Source of the DNA: Sphingomonas sp. Leaf67
Lineage (GTDB): Bacteria; Pseudomonadota; Alphaproteobacteria; Sphingomonadales; Sphingomonadaceae
Reading direction: 5' to 3'
NCBI RefSeq assembly: GCF_001421965.1
Contig: NZ_LMLP01000012.1
Coordinates: 268,569-332,568 of the forward strand
Length of the DNA stretch: 64,000 bases
Under the pieces are notes generated by a model. It was not told the DNA's origin. It made no database searches and saw nothing but the letters and a program-made list of their open reading frames with translations. The translations under genes and the position numbers were made by a program. Positions 1 through 8,249 of the stretch are shown here, piece after piece (position 1 is the first letter of the stretch; every line of letters begins with the position of its first letter).

Positions 1-2
1 CC

Positions 3-590
3 GACGGCCACCGCCTCGCGCGGATGACGGTCGACCGGCCCGAGGGCGCGGAAAAGATGCCCGACGTCATCGTCCCGCGCAAATGCGTCGCCGAACTGCG
101 CAAGCTGCTCGACGAGGTCGATGGCTCGGTCGGTGTGTCGCTGTCGGGCAGCAAGATCCGCTTCGATCTGGGGCAGGCGATCCTGACCAGCAAGCTGATC
201 GACGGCACCTTCCCCGATTATTCGCGCGTCATCCCGACCGCGAACGACAAGCTGCTGAAGCTCGATCCGAAGAGCTTCATGGCCGGCGTCGACCGCGTGT
301 CGACCATTGCCACCGAAAAGACCCGCGCGGTGAAGATGGCGCTCGACCGCGACAAGATCACCCTGTCGGTGACCAGCCCCGAAAACGGCGCGGCGGCGGA
401 GGAAGTGCCCGGCGAATATACCGCGCTCCCCTTCGAAATCGGCTTCAACAGCCGCTATCTGCTCGACATTCTCGGGCAGATCGACAGCGACCTGTGCGAA
501 GTCCATCTGTCGGACGCCGCCGCCCCGACGCTGATCCGCGAGAATGACGCGTCGCCCGCGCTCTATGTGCTGATGCCGATGCGCGTCTGA
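3..590 (+). CDS. dnaN: DNA polymerase III beta subunit (sliding clamp), 3' part
   Basis: This is the C-terminal part of the replicative sliding clamp, which encircles DNA and tethers polymerase III and repair enzymes. The frame is already open at the window edge: it reads DGHRLARMTV, the usual dnaN motif before the third domain, so the true start is upstream and not visible. About 195 residues remain, covering the end of domain 2 and all of domain 3, and ending YVLMPMRV, the usual clamp C-terminus that packs near the peptide-binding pocket. The next gene is 209 bases away beyond a palindromic element, so no operon link is obvious. Identity is secure; only the 5' truncation is unusual. Confidence 0.95.
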   Translation, partial: DGHRLARMTVDRPEGAEKMPDVIVPRKCVAELRKLLDEVDGSVGVSLSGSKIRFDLGQAILTSKLIDGTFPDYSRVIPTANDKLLKLDPKSFMAGVDRVSTIATEKTRAVKMALDRDKITLSVTSPENGAAAEEVPGEYTALPFEIGFNSRYLLDILGQIDSDLCEVHLSDAAAPTLIRENDASPALYVLMPMRV

Positions 591-601
591 ACCATATGCT
601 G

Positions 602-707
602 TCCCCTCCCTGACGAGGGAGGGGTTAGGGGTGGGTCGGCTAGCGAGGCAAGGTTACGCCCGCCAACCGGCCAACCCACCCCCGACCCCTCCCTTGTCAG
701 GGAGGGG
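602..707. repeat. Intergenic inverted repeat between dnaN and sppA
   Basis: Two arms of about 34 bases (602-636 and 674-707) are near-perfect reverse complements and enclose a ~37-base loop. Each arm contains the smaller palindrome CCCTCCCTGACGAGGGAGGG or a close variant. It could fold into a strong hairpin, act as a terminator for dnaN, or be a REP-type element. There is no T-tract, so a classical terminator is doubtful. Confidence 0.75.
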
Positions 708-799
708 AGGTCATCCCCAGGCTGCGTCGTCCCAAAATCTTCATTTACTCGCCCGGCCATCCGGCTATTTATCGCTAGACGATAAACGAAGGAATTGCC

Positions 800-2683
800 G
801 TGAAACTGGTCCGGGGTGCGTGGAAGCTGCTGGTCGGGATCAAGGACGCACTGGTCCTGTTCCTGCTGCTGCTGTTCTTCGGCAGCCTGTTCGCTGCCCT
901 GTCGACCCGGCCCAATACGCGGGTGACCGATGGCGCACTGTTGCTCGACCTGTCGGGATCGATCGTCGAGCAACCCGCCGAGACCGATCCGGTCGCGGTG
1001 CTGAGCGGCCAGCCGGTCGCCCAGCAATTGCGGCTGCGCGACGTGGTCCGCGCGCTCGATGCGGCAAAGGGCGATGCGCGGGTCAAGGTCGTCGTGCTCG
1101 ACCTCGACAAATTCGCCGGCGGCTATCCGTCGACGCTGGCCGAGGTCGGCGATGCCGTGCGCCGCGTCCGCGACGCGGGCAAGCCGGTGCTGGCCTATGC
1201 CACGCTCTACACCGATGGCGGCTATCGCATCGCGTCGAACGCCAGCGAGATCTGGCAGAATCCGTTCGGCGGCACGCTGTTCCGCGGCCCCGGCGGGTCG
1301 CAGCCTTATTACAAGGCCCTGATCGACCGGCTGGGCGTCAACGCGCACGTCTACCGCGTCGGCCAGTTCAAGTCGGCGGTCGAACCCTTCACCCGCGCCG
1401 ACCAGTCCGAACCGGCCCGCGCCGCCAATCAGGCGCTGTACGGCGCGATCTTCGACCAATGGCGCGCGGCGGTTCAAAAGGCGCGGCCCAAAGCGCAGCT
1501 CGACGCCTTCCTGACCCGCCCGGCGGAAACGGTGCAGGCGGCGGGCGGCGATATCGCGCAGGCCAATCTGCGCGGCGGGCTGATCGACCAGCTCGGCGAC
1601 CGCATCGCGTTCGGCAAGCGCGTCGCGGCGCTGGGCGGTGAGGATGCGGGCAAGGCAGCGGGCAGTTTCCGCACGATCAAATATGACAACTGGCTGGCAG
1701 CGAACCCGGTCCCGACCGGCGGCGACGCAGTGGGCGTCATCACCGTCGCCGGCACGATCGTCGATGGCGAGGCGAAGGCCGGTACGGCGGGCGGCGACAC
1801 CATCGCCAAGCTGCTGCTCGACGGGCTCGCCACCAAAAACCTCAAGGCACTGGTCGTCCGCGTCGATTCGCCGGGCGGATCGGTGCTGGCCTCCGAACGC
1901 ATCCGGCAGGCGATCCTGCAGGCCAAGCAGGTCGCGAAGATCCCGGTCGTGGTGTCGATGGGCGGCCTTGCCGCATCGGGCGGCTATTGGGTGTCGACGC
2001 CGGGCGACGTGATCTTCGCCGAACCCAATACCATCACCGGGTCGATCGGCGTGTTCGGCGTCATCCCGACCTTCGAAAACACGCTGGCGAAGATCGGCGT
2101 CACTGCCGACGGCGTCGCCACCACCCCCTTGAGCGGCCAGCCCGACGTGATGCGCGGCACCAGCCCGGCCTTCGACGCGATCATGCAGGGCAATGTCGAG
2201 GATATCTATCGCCGCTTCACCGGCCTCGTCGCCACTTCGCGCAAGCTGACGCCGCAGCGCGTCGACCAGATCGGGCAGGGCCGGGTGTGGGACGGCGGCA
2301 CCGCGCGCCAACTGGGCCTCGTCGACCGCTTCGGCAATCTGAACGATGCCGTCGCCGAGGCGGCCCGCCGTGCGAAGCTCGACCCGGCCAGTGCCCGAGC
2401 GGTCTATCTCGACCGCGAACCCAGCGCCTATGAAAAGCTGCTGAAAAGCTTCGCCGATCGGGAGAAGGGCGAGACGACCGATGCCGCCACCGACCTGCTC
2501 GGGGCTGCCGCGATCGAACAGCGCGCGTTGATGGCGCAGGCGCTGGGCGATGCCCGACGGATGCTGACCGCACGGACCGGCGTGCAGGCACGCTGCCTCG
2601 AATGCGCCGGGCTGGGACCGGTGACGGTGTCGGCGGACGATGCGTCGCTGCTCGACCTGATCGTGGCGCGGCTGTTCCGATGA
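800..2683 (+). CDS. sppA: Signal peptide peptidase SppA, long (67 kDa) type
   Basis: SppA is a membrane-anchored serine protease that degrades signal peptides left after secretion. The 627-residue length fits the duplicated long form. One membrane segment lies at about residues 17-34 and two S49 peptidase halves follow. The family's Lys/Ser dyad is visible as Lys191 (VGQFKSAVEP) in the first half and Ser393 (GGLAASGGYW) in the second. The start is ATG with GGAA about 8 bases upstream. The stop overlaps the start of the acetyltransferase gene (ATGA), so the two are probably cotranslated. The C-terminus has an extra cysteine pair (ARCLEC) not needed for catalysis. Confidence 0.93.
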   Translation: MKLVRGAWKLLVGIKDALVLFLLLLFFGSLFAALSTRPNTRVTDGALLLDLSGSIVEQPAETDPVAVLSGQPVAQQLRLRDVVRALDAAKGDARVKVVVLDLDKFAGGYPSTLAEVGDAVRRVRDAGKPVLAYATLYTDGGYRIASNASEIWQNPFGGTLFRGPGGSQPYYKALIDRLGVNAHVYRVGQFKSAVEPFTRADQSEPARAANQALYGAIFDQWRAAVQKARPKAQLDAFLTRPAETVQAAGGDIAQANLRGGLIDQLGDRIAFGKRVAALGGEDAGKAAGSFRTIKYDNWLAANPVPTGGDAVGVITVAGTIVDGEAKAGTAGGDTIAKLLLDGLATKNLKALVVRVDSPGGSVLASERIRQAILQAKQVAKIPVVVSMGGLAASGGYWVSTPGDVIFAEPNTITGSIGVFGVIPTFENTLAKIGVTADGVATTPLSGQPDVMRGTSPAFDAIMQGNVEDIYRRFTGLVATSRKLTPQRVDQIGQGRVWDGGTARQLGLVDRFGNLNDAVAEAARRAKLDPASARAVYLDREPSAYEKLLKSFADREKGETTDAATDLLGAAAIEQRALMAQALGDARRMLTARTGVQARCLECAGLGPVTVSADDASLLDLIVARLFR

Positions 2684-3243
2684 TCGCGATCCGTGCCGCC
2701 CGGCCTGAGGACGCCGCTGCGATCGCCGCGATCTATGCGCCCTATGTGCTGGGCGGCACGGTATCGTTCGAAACCGACGCCCCCGACACGCGCGCGATCC
2801 GCCACCGCATGGCCGCGAGCGACGGTTTCTATCCGTGGCTGGTCGCGACCACCGGGGAGGCGGGGGGCGATGCGGTGCTCGGCTATGCCTATGCGACGAA
2901 GTTCCGCGAGCGCCCGGCCTATCGCTATGTCGTCGAAACCTCGATCTACATGGCCGGCAGCGCGCAGCAGCGCGGGACCGGGCGGCTGTTGTACGAAGCG
3001 TTGATCGATACCCTGCGCGCGCAGGGGTTCACGCAGGCGATCGGCGTGCTGTCGCTGCCCAACGACGCCTCGATCACGCTGCACGAGGCGGTCGGCTTCC
3101 GCCGCGCCGGCGTGTACCGTGAGGTCGGGTTCAAACAGGGCCGCTGGATCGATGTCGGCTTCTGGCAATGCCGGCTGAACGACGGCACCGTGCCACCGAC
3201 CGAACCCCGCCCGTTCCGCGATGTCGGCGTGGTACGGGGCTGA
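2680..3243 (+). CDS. GNAT N-acetyltransferase, phosphinothricin acetyltransferase-like
   Basis: This 187-residue protein has a single GNAT fold. It begins MIAIRAARPEDAAAIAAIYA and contains YVVETSIYM and the acetyl-CoA loop region QQRGTGRLLYEALI. Layout and length match the Pat/Bar group (methionine sulfoximine/phosphinothricin N-acetyltransferases), which acetylate small amine substrates with acetyl-CoA in the cytosol. The exact substrate cannot be read from sequence; many chromosomal members act on methionine sulfone or sulfoximine rather than a herbicide. The start ATG overlaps the sppA stop by four bases, so translation is likely coupled. Confidence 0.85.
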   Translation: MIAIRAARPEDAAAIAAIYAPYVLGGTVSFETDAPDTRAIRHRMAASDGFYPWLVATTGEAGGDAVLGYAYATKFRERPAYRYVVETSIYMAGSAQQRGTGRLLYEALIDTLRAQGFTQAIGVLSLPNDASITLHEAVGFRRAGVYREVGFKQGRWIDVGFWQCRLNDGTVPPTEPRPFRDVGVVRG

Positions 3244-3272
3244 AGTTCGCCTCCCGACGGATCCACACCCAC

Positions 3273-3393
3273 CCGTTCGGTTCGAGCAGCTTCGAGCTTG
3301 TCGAGAAGCGTCCGTCGAGAACGCGCCGCCTAAGGGCACCCCCTTCTCGACTACAGTTCTCGACAGGCTCGAACCTCCGCTCGAAGCAAACGG
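3273..3393. repeat. Dispersed inverted repeat, family B, copy 1
   Basis: This ~120 bp element has ends CCGTTCGGTTCGAGC and GCTCGAAGCAAACGG, near reverse complements, with further paired sequence inside (TTCGAGCTTGTCGAGAAGCG against TTCTCGAC...GACAGGCTCGAA). Close copies occur at 5084-5204 and 8250-8369. All three lie between genes. Confidence 0.85.
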
Positions 3394-3456
3394 AAGGGGA
3401 AGGGAATGAGAAAAACGACTGCAACGGATCGGAAGACACCGGGCCCCATCAACGAC

Positions 3457-3560
3457 CGTTCATGCCGAGTAGGGACTGAGCTTGTCGAAGGCCCGTATCG
3501 AAGCACCTGCCCCAAACGATCCTTCGATACGCCCCTTCGACAAGCGCAGGACTACTGAGG
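3457..3560. repeat. Dispersed inverted repeat, family C, copy 1
   Basis: This ~105 bp element has inward-facing arms CTGAGCTTGTCGAAG...CGTATCGAAG and CTTCGATACG...CTTCGACAAGC. A second copy lies at 8121-8233. Both copies sit within 70 bases of a family B element. Together with family B it fills the 350-base gap between the acetyltransferase and the next gene, which shows no convincing coding sequence. Confidence 0.8.
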
Positions 3561-3593
3561 ATAAGCGGAAACGGTCAAGAAACTTGGGGCCCC

Positions 3594-4223
3594 CTACCGC
3601 TTCCCCCGATACGCCGGCAACGCGATCCGGAACCGGATCGCCGCCCCGCGCAGCGCGAAGCCCGCCGTCGCCGCCGGCAGCGCCGCCACGAACGGCGGGA
3701 GTCCGCAAGCGACCAGCACGACATGCAGCCCCGCCGCCAGCGCCGCCGCCGTCACATACAGTTCCGGCCGCATCAGGATCGACGGTACGCCCGCCAGCAC
3801 GTCGCGCAGGATGCCGCCGACGCACGCGGTCAGCACCCCCATCACCGCCGCCTGCAACGGTGGCACGCCATAGGTCAGCGCCTTGGCCGCGCCGAACACG
3901 CCGTACGCCGCCAACCCCGCCGCATCGAGCCAGTCGAGTGCCTTGTCGCGCCACCAGTGTTCGGGGGTGATCCATACCAGCATCGCCATGCCGACACAGA
4001 TCGCCGCTACCGGCGATCCATGGACCCAGAAGACCGGTGCTCCGATCAACAGGTCGCGCACCGTGCCACCGCCGACTCCGGTGATCAGCGCGAAGAACGC
4101 CGCCGTGACGAACGTCTGCGCCGCCCGGGTCGCCGCCAGCGCCCCCGACGCCGCGAACACCGCGATACCGATCATGTCGAGCGCCCCGAGCATCTGCCCC
4201 AGCGCCTGCGGAGAAGGAACCAT
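3594..4223 (-). CDS. TRIC/UPF0126-type membrane protein, probable cation channel
   Basis: This is a 209-residue integral membrane protein with about seven hydrophobic segments. Two repeated halves each carry the family signature: GVGGGTVRDLLIG near residue 49-61 and CVGGILRDVLAG near residue 134-145. The glycine-rich bends followed by Arg-Asp are typical of bacterial TRIC (trimeric intracellular cation) channels, formerly UPF0126/YicG. Structures of relatives show K+-permeable trimers in the inner membrane. The physiological role in bacteria is poorly known. It stands alone on the minus strand, between repeat elements and the oppositely oriented DUF1275 gene. Confidence 0.88.
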   Translation of the reverse strand: MVPSPQALGQMLGALDMIGIAVFAASGALAATRAAQTFVTAAFFALITGVGGGTVRDLLIGAPVFWVHGSPVAAICVGMAMLVWITPEHWWRDKALDWLDAAGLAAYGVFGAAKALTYGVPPLQAAVMGVLTACVGGILRDVLAGVPSILMRPELYVTAAALAAGLHVVLVACGLPPFVAALPAATAGFALRGAAIRFRIALPAYRGKR

Positions 4224-4400
4224 GGCGTCTCGCTAACGTACCGCAGGGGAAGAGTCCGTTTCAAAAGCATGCGGGCCGGTCGGTTTTTCTCGATCGTTCC
4301 TTGGTCGCCACGCCGGCACCGGTGCGTAAAGCCGATGGAGGTCGAGTCGGCCGCGCCCCGCCCTTGCCGCACCACCGCCCGATCGGGCAAAGGAACCGCC

Positions 4401-5057
4401 ATGCGACGCCTGTCCTCCGCTGCCACGCTCACCACCGTCCTGCTGGCCACGCTGGCCGGTATCGTCGACGCGCTGGCGTTCAGCGGGCTGGGCGGCTTCT
4501 TCGCTTCGTTCATGAGCGGCAATTCGACGCGCTTCGGGGTCGGCCTCGCCCATGGCTGGGACTATGCGGCCGCGACGGCCGCCGCGCTGGTGTTGTCGTT
4601 CGTCGCCGGGGCGATGCTTGGCACCATCGCCGGCGCGGCAGCGGCCGAGCGGCTGGGGCAGGCGCGTCGGGCGGAGGCGGTGATGGGTGTCGTCACCCTG
4701 CTGCTCGCGATCGGCGCGGCGATGGCCACCTTTGCACCGCTGACGCTTGCCATGCTGCTGCTTGCCGCGGCGATGGGTGCGCAGAACGGCGTCGTCGCGC
4801 CCGATGGCGAGGTGCGGATCGGCCTCACCTATATGACCGGCACGCTGGTCCGCATCGGCCAGCGCGCCGCACGGCGGCTGCTCGGCGACCGCTCGGCGCC
4901 GGGGGTGCGTCGCGACGTTCTCCTGTGGCTGGGCTTCGTGGCGGGGGTGACGATCGGTGCGATCGGCTGGGGCTGGCTGGGGCTGGCGGCATTATGGGTC
5001 GTCGCCGCCCTGTCGGCGCTGCTGACGATGCTGGTCGCCCGCGTCGACCTGCGATAG
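4401..5057 (+). CDS. DUF1275 (YoaK) family membrane protein
   Basis: This protein has 218 residues and about six hydrophobic segments. It starts MRRLSSAATLTTVLLATLAG and continues GIVDALAFSGLGGFFASFMSGNST, which matches the DUF1275/YoaK signature (VDA near the first segment, then FxSFMSGNS/T). A second conserved stretch, GAQNGVV and TYMTGTLVRIG, follows in the second half. The family has no established biochemical function; a transport role is only a guess. The chosen ATG has AGGAA about 6 bases upstream. The open frame continues far upstream but that part has no coding character. Confidence 0.85.
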   Translation: MRRLSSAATLTTVLLATLAGIVDALAFSGLGGFFASFMSGNSTRFGVGLAHGWDYAAATAAALVLSFVAGAMLGTIAGAAAAERLGQARRAEAVMGVVTLLLAIGAAMATFAPLTLAMLLLAAAMGAQNGVVAPDGEVRIGLTYMTGTLVRIGQRAARRLLGDRSAPGVRRDVLLWLGFVAGVTIGAIGWGWLGLAALWVVAALSALLTMLVARVDLR

Positions 5058-5083
5058 CTGCCTGTCCCCGCCCTTTCCCCAAT

Positions 5084-5204
5084 CCGTTCGGTTCGAGCAG
5101 CTTCGAGCCCGTCGAGAAGCGTCCGTCGAGAACTTGGTCGTTGGAGGCGCCCCCTTCTCGACTTCGGTTCTTGACAGGCTCGAACCTACGCTCGAAGCAA
5201 ACGG
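5084..5204. repeat. Dispersed inverted repeat, family B, copy 2
   Basis: It has the same ends as the copies at 3273 and 8250 (CCGTTCGGTTCGAGC and GCTCGAAGCAAACGG) and the same internal pairing, with a different short loop (GTTGGAGGCGCCC). It lies between the convergent DUF1275 and divK genes. Confidence 0.85.
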
Positions 5205-5230
5205 GGGTAATGGGAGGAGAAAGCGGAACC

Positions 5231-5611
5231 CTAAGCCGCCCCCTCGGTCGGCAACAACCCGCGCACTTCGCCGATGAACCGCACCACCGAAATCGGTTTG
5301 GTCACATAGGCATTGGCCCCCGCACCGCGCACCCGGTCCTCGTCGTCGCGCCCCGAATAGGCGGTGACCGCCATGATCGGGATCGTCCGCAGCCGGCTAT
5401 CGCCCTTCAGCATCGTGATGAGTTCGAGGCCGGTCATATGCGGCAGCTGGATATCGGTGATGATCAGGTCGGGCAGAAAGGCGCGCGCCCGCGTCACCGC
5501 CTCCCGCCCATCGCGCACCGGTTCGGTGTCGTACCCGTGCGCGCGCAACAGGTCGCAGAACAGTTTCAGGTTGAGTTCGTTGTCCTCGACAACGAGTACC
5601 CTTTTTGCCAC
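5231..5611 (-). CDS. divK: DivK-like single-domain response regulator
   Basis: This 126-residue protein is a receiver domain with no output domain. It reads KRVLVVEDNELNLKLFCDLL, then IITDIQLPHMTGLE with phospho-acceptor Asp53, and ends with the conserved VTKPISVVRFIGEV lysine region. DivK carries phosphate signals from DivJ/PleC to the CckA-CtrA cell-cycle pathway in Alphaproteobacteria. The chosen start is GTG, where family homology begins, with AGGGG upstream; the frame stays open further but upstream residues look non-coding. pleD, often beside divK, is not here. The DUF3572 gene diverges from it 41 bases away. Confidence 0.88.
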   Translation of the reverse strand: MAKRVLVVEDNELNLKLFCDLLRAHGYDTEPVRDGREAVTRARAFLPDLIITDIQLPHMTGLELITMLKGDSRLRTIPIMAVTAYSGRDDEDRVRGAGANAYVTKPISVVRFIGEVRGLLPTEGAA

Positions 5612-5652
5612 GCGCGTTGCATCCCCTGATGGTTCCAACGACGGTGTAAGCG

Positions 5653-5925
5653 ATGCGACAGCGCGAGACAAATCAAGACGCGGCAACCTTGGCGTTACAA
5701 GCACTTGGCTGGGTGATCGGCGATGCGACCCGTGCCTCGCGCTTCCTCGCGCTGACCGGCATCGACCCCGCCGATCTGCGCGCGCGGGCCGGTGAGCCGT
5801 CGTTTCTGGTGCAGGTCGTCGCCCATCTCGAATCCCATGAACCCGATCTGCTGGCCTGTGCCGATGCGCTGAATGTGCCGCCCGCGGCGTTGGTGCAGGC
5901 CCGCGCCGAACTGGAGACCGCATGA
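5653..5925 (+). CDS. DUF3572 family protein
   Basis: This is a 90-residue, mostly helical protein. It contains AALALQALGWVIGD-like sequence at the N-terminus, then a conserved RFLALTGIDPADLRARAGEP and FLVQVVAHLESHEPDLLACA. This matches the alphaproteobacterial family DUF3572, often encoded beside divK. No function is established. Its last four bases overlap the start of the HAD-like gene (ATGA), so the two are probably translated together. It diverges from divK, and the short spacer must hold both promoters. Confidence 0.85.
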   Translation: MRQRETNQDAATLALQALGWVIGDATRASRFLALTGIDPADLRARAGEPSFLVQVVAHLESHEPDLLACADALNVPPAALVQARAELETA

Positions 5926-6545
5926 AACCGCTGCTCATCACCGATTGCGACGAAGTCCTGCTGCACATGGTTCGCCATTTCGGCACTTGGCTGAAGGATG
6001 CGCACGCGATCGATTTCCGCCTGCACGGGGGCGGCTTCGCCGAATCCATGACCCGCGCCGACGGTACGACGCTCGAACCGTTGGAGATGTGGGGAATGCT
6101 CGACGGGTTCTTCCCCGGCGAGATGGCGCGCCAGACGCTGGTACCGCATGCCCGCGAAGCGCTGGCGGTGCTCGCCGAACAGGCGGACATCGTCGTCTTG
6201 ACCAACTTGCAGGATCATTGCCGCACCCACCGCATCGATCAGCTGGCAACGCACGGCATCGTCCACCGCGTCGAATGCAATCAGGGCGGCAAGGGCCCCC
6301 CGGTCGCGCGGCTGGTCGCGGAATATGATCCCAGCGTCACCGTGTTCGTCGACGACCTCGCCGTGCATCATCAATCGGTCGCCGACACCGCGCCGGACGT
6401 GTTCCGCCTGCACATGGTGTCCGAACCCGACCTCGCCGTCCATGTCCCGCCGGCCCCCGCCGCCCATGCCCGCATCGACGACTGGGTGGAGTCCAGGGGC
6501 TGGATCGAGGCACGGTTTGCCGAAGGACGCCCGGCACAGGCTTGA
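5922..6545 (+). CDS. HAD-superfamily hydrolase-like protein
   Basis: This 207-residue protein has HAD-type motifs. It opens LLITDCDEVLLHM, where a usual DxDxT/V motif I appears as DCDEV. Motif II is probably VVLTNLQ (Thr at about residue 94), and motif IV is VTVFVDDLAVHHQSV. A Lys in GGKGPP may be the motif III lysine. These suggest a cytosolic phosphatase or related hydrolase acting on a small phosphate ester; the substrate is unknown. It overlaps the DUF3572 gene by four bases and is followed 32 bases later by the RidA-type gene. Confidence 0.75.
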   Translation: MKPLLITDCDEVLLHMVRHFGTWLKDAHAIDFRLHGGGFAESMTRADGTTLEPLEMWGMLDGFFPGEMARQTLVPHAREALAVLAEQADIVVLTNLQDHCRTHRIDQLATHGIVHRVECNQGGKGPPVARLVAEYDPSVTVFVDDLAVHHQSVADTAPDVFRLHMVSEPDLAVHVPPAPAAHARIDDWVESRGWIEARFAEGRPAQA

Positions 6546-6577
6546 CCTCGCCCCCGATCAACGAAAGGAACGCATCC

Positions 6578-7042
6578 ATGGCATATGACATCCCCGCAAA
6601 GCTGGCCGAACGCGGCCTTTCGCTCCCCGCCGCCGCCGCCCCGGTCGCCGCCTATGTTCCGGCGGTCGAGGCCGGCGGGCTGCTCCACCTCTCGGGCCAG
6701 CTGCCGTTCGAGGACGGCAATCTGATGACCGGCCGCGCCGGCGAGGACCGCGACCTCGCCTATGCGACCAGCGCCGCGCAGAAGTGCGCACTGATGATCC
6801 TCGCCCAGGCCGAAAAGGCGCTGGGCAGCCTCGACCGCATCGAACGCGTCGTGAAGCTCGGCGTGTTCGTCAATTCGGCGGGCAGTTTCACCGACCAGCC
6901 AAAGGTCGCCAACGGCGCATCCGAACTGATGGTCGAACTGTTCGGCGACGCCGGCCGTCACGCCCGCAGCGCGGTCGGCGTGCCGGTCCTGCCGCTGGGT
7001 GCCGTGGTGGAGATCGACGCGATCCTCGCCATCCGCGCGTAA
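6578..7042 (+). CDS. RidA family protein (reactive imine/enamine deaminase-like)
   Basis: This is a 154-residue protein of the RidA/YjgF/Rid superfamily. It contains LHLSGQLPFEDG, the C-terminal VGVPVLPLGAVVEIDAI and an ARSAVG stretch. RidA proteins hydrolyse reactive enamine/imine intermediates of PLP enzymes in the cytosol. This longer form resembles the Rid2/Rid3-like subfamilies more than E. coli RidA (about 128 residues), so the exact reaction is uncertain. The ATG is preceded by AAAGGAA, a good ribosome site. It lies last in the DUF3572-HAD-RidA run and is followed by a hairpin. Confidence 0.85.
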   Translation: MAYDIPAKLAERGLSLPAAAAPVAAYVPAVEAGGLLHLSGQLPFEDGNLMTGRAGEDRDLAYATSAAQKCALMILAQAEKALGSLDRIERVVKLGVFVNSAGSFTDQPKVANGASELMVELFGDAGRHARSAVGVPVLPLGAVVEIDAILAIRA

Positions 7043-7078
7043 GCATCGAAACTCGTCCCCGAACGAGCGTTCCTCAAC

Positions 7079-7110
7079 CGCCCGCTGTTGCGATCGCGCA
7101 ACAGCGGGCG
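7079..7110. terminator. Strong hairpin after the RidA gene
   Basis: A perfect 14-bp stem (CGCCCGCTGTTGCG with its complement) closes on the four-base loop ATCG. It lies 36 bases after the RidA stop. No T-run follows, so it may be an RNA-stabilising structure or a weak terminator. Confidence 0.55.
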
Positions 7111-7267
7111 CGTCGTATCTGGCCTGTGCGCAATTCCGATTGTGCGGCGCGGTACGCTAGGACATATTCGATCGCAGAGCATCAGACCGCACGGGCCAGC
7201 AGGCCCACCGAATCGCGGCGACGTTCGAACGCAGGAGAATCACCACGGAACCTAGAAAGGGTTTACG

Positions 7268-8101
7268 ATGCGATTCTCGATCATTCTCCCGGCCGCCATC
7301 CTGGCCGCCACCACCGCGATGCCCGCCATGGCGCAGGAAGAAACCGCGCCGCCCGCACCGATCACGATCAGCGGCAGCGCCGGCGTCACCTCCGACTATC
7401 GCTTTCGCGGCGTCTCGCAGAGCGACAAGAACGTCGCCGTTCAGGGCGGCATCACCATCGCCCATGACAGCGGCGTCTACATCGGCACCTGGGGTTCGAA
7501 CCTCGCCGGCTGGGGCACGTTCGGCGGCGCGAACCTCGAACTCGATCTGATCGCGGGCTACAAGAAGACCTTCGGCACCGCGACCGTCGATGCCGGCGTC
7601 ACCTGGTACACCTATCCGGGCGGTGCCGACGAAACCGACGTCGTCGAATTCTATGGCAAGCTGTCGGGCACCGCCGGTCCCGCCACGCTGACCGCAGGCG
7701 TCTTCTACGCCCCCAAGCAGACCTCGCTAGGGTACTTCACCGCCTCCCTCACGCCGCCGGTCGACGGTGACGGCAGCCGTCAGAAGAACCTGTACCTCTC
7801 GGGCGACGCCGCCGCCGGCGTGCCGTCGACGCCGGTCACGCTGAAGGCGCATATCGGCTATTCGGACGGCAACCCCGGCCTTGGCCCCAACGGCACCAGC
7901 CTTGCCCCGACCGGCAAATACTGGGACTGGCTGGTCGGCGCCGACTATACCTACAAGAACCTGACGCTGGGCGTCGCCTATGTCGACACCGACATCTCGC
8001 GCGCCGAATCGGCCTATATCCAGCCGAACTTCAGCAAGACCACGAACGGCAGCCCGATCGCCGCCAGCACGGTGGTGGTTTCGCTGACCGCGGCGTTCTG
8101 A
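7268..8101 (+). CDS. TorF family putative outer-membrane porin (Gcw_chp)
   Basis: This 277-residue protein has a clear signal peptide (MRFSIILPAAILAATTAMPAMAQ, cut after AMA). It then reads SAGVTSDYRFRGVSQSDKNVAVQGGI, the signature of the Gcw_chp/TorF family. The rest alternates polar and aromatic residues as in a beta-barrel (WGSNLAGWG, VDAGVTWYTYPGG) and ends in aromatic Phe (VVVSLTAAF), as outer-membrane proteins do. The family is predicted to form porins; the permeating solute is unknown. An AAAGGG motif lies upstream of the ATG. Family repeats C and B follow downstream. Confidence 0.88.
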   Translation: MRFSIILPAAILAATTAMPAMAQEETAPPAPITISGSAGVTSDYRFRGVSQSDKNVAVQGGITIAHDSGVYIGTWGSNLAGWGTFGGANLELDLIAGYKKTFGTATVDAGVTWYTYPGGADETDVVEFYGKLSGTAGPATLTAGVFYAPKQTSLGYFTASLTPPVDGDGSRQKNLYLSGDAAAGVPSTPVTLKAHIGYSDGNPGLGPNGTSLAPTGKYWDWLVGADYTYKNLTLGVAYVDTDISRAESAYIQPNFSKTTNGSPIAASTVVVSLTAAF

Positions 8102-8120
8102 TCGGACGGCGTGAATCCGC

Positions 8121-8233
8121 CCGTTCGTCCTGAGTAGCCATTGAGCGAAGTCGAAATGCGTATCGAAGGAGCCGCCCCGCGGGTGCTTCGATACGCGTCT
8201 TCGACAAGCTCAGCCCCTACTCAGCACGAACGG
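8121..8233. repeat. Dispersed inverted repeat, family C, copy 2
   Basis: It has arms CCGTTCGTCCTGAGTAGCCA...CGTATCGAAG and CTTCGATACG...CTACTCAGCACGAACGG, near reverse complements. The core GAGCTTGTCGAAG is shared with the copy at 3457-3560. It is followed 16 bases later by a family B element, as at the first site. Confidence 0.82.
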
Positions 8234-8249
8234 GGAGGGGGCACCCAAT

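Noticed and set aside
563..2311. A 582-residue open frame on the minus strand opposite sppA
   Set aside because: It is antisense to a clear SppA with intact catalytic residues; long antisense frames are expected in DNA this GC-rich, and the product is Arg/Ala/Asp-rich without any family motif.
5612..6205. N-terminal extension of divK in the same open frame
   Set aside because: The added residues are antisense to the DUF3572 and HAD-like genes and have no receiver or sensor features.
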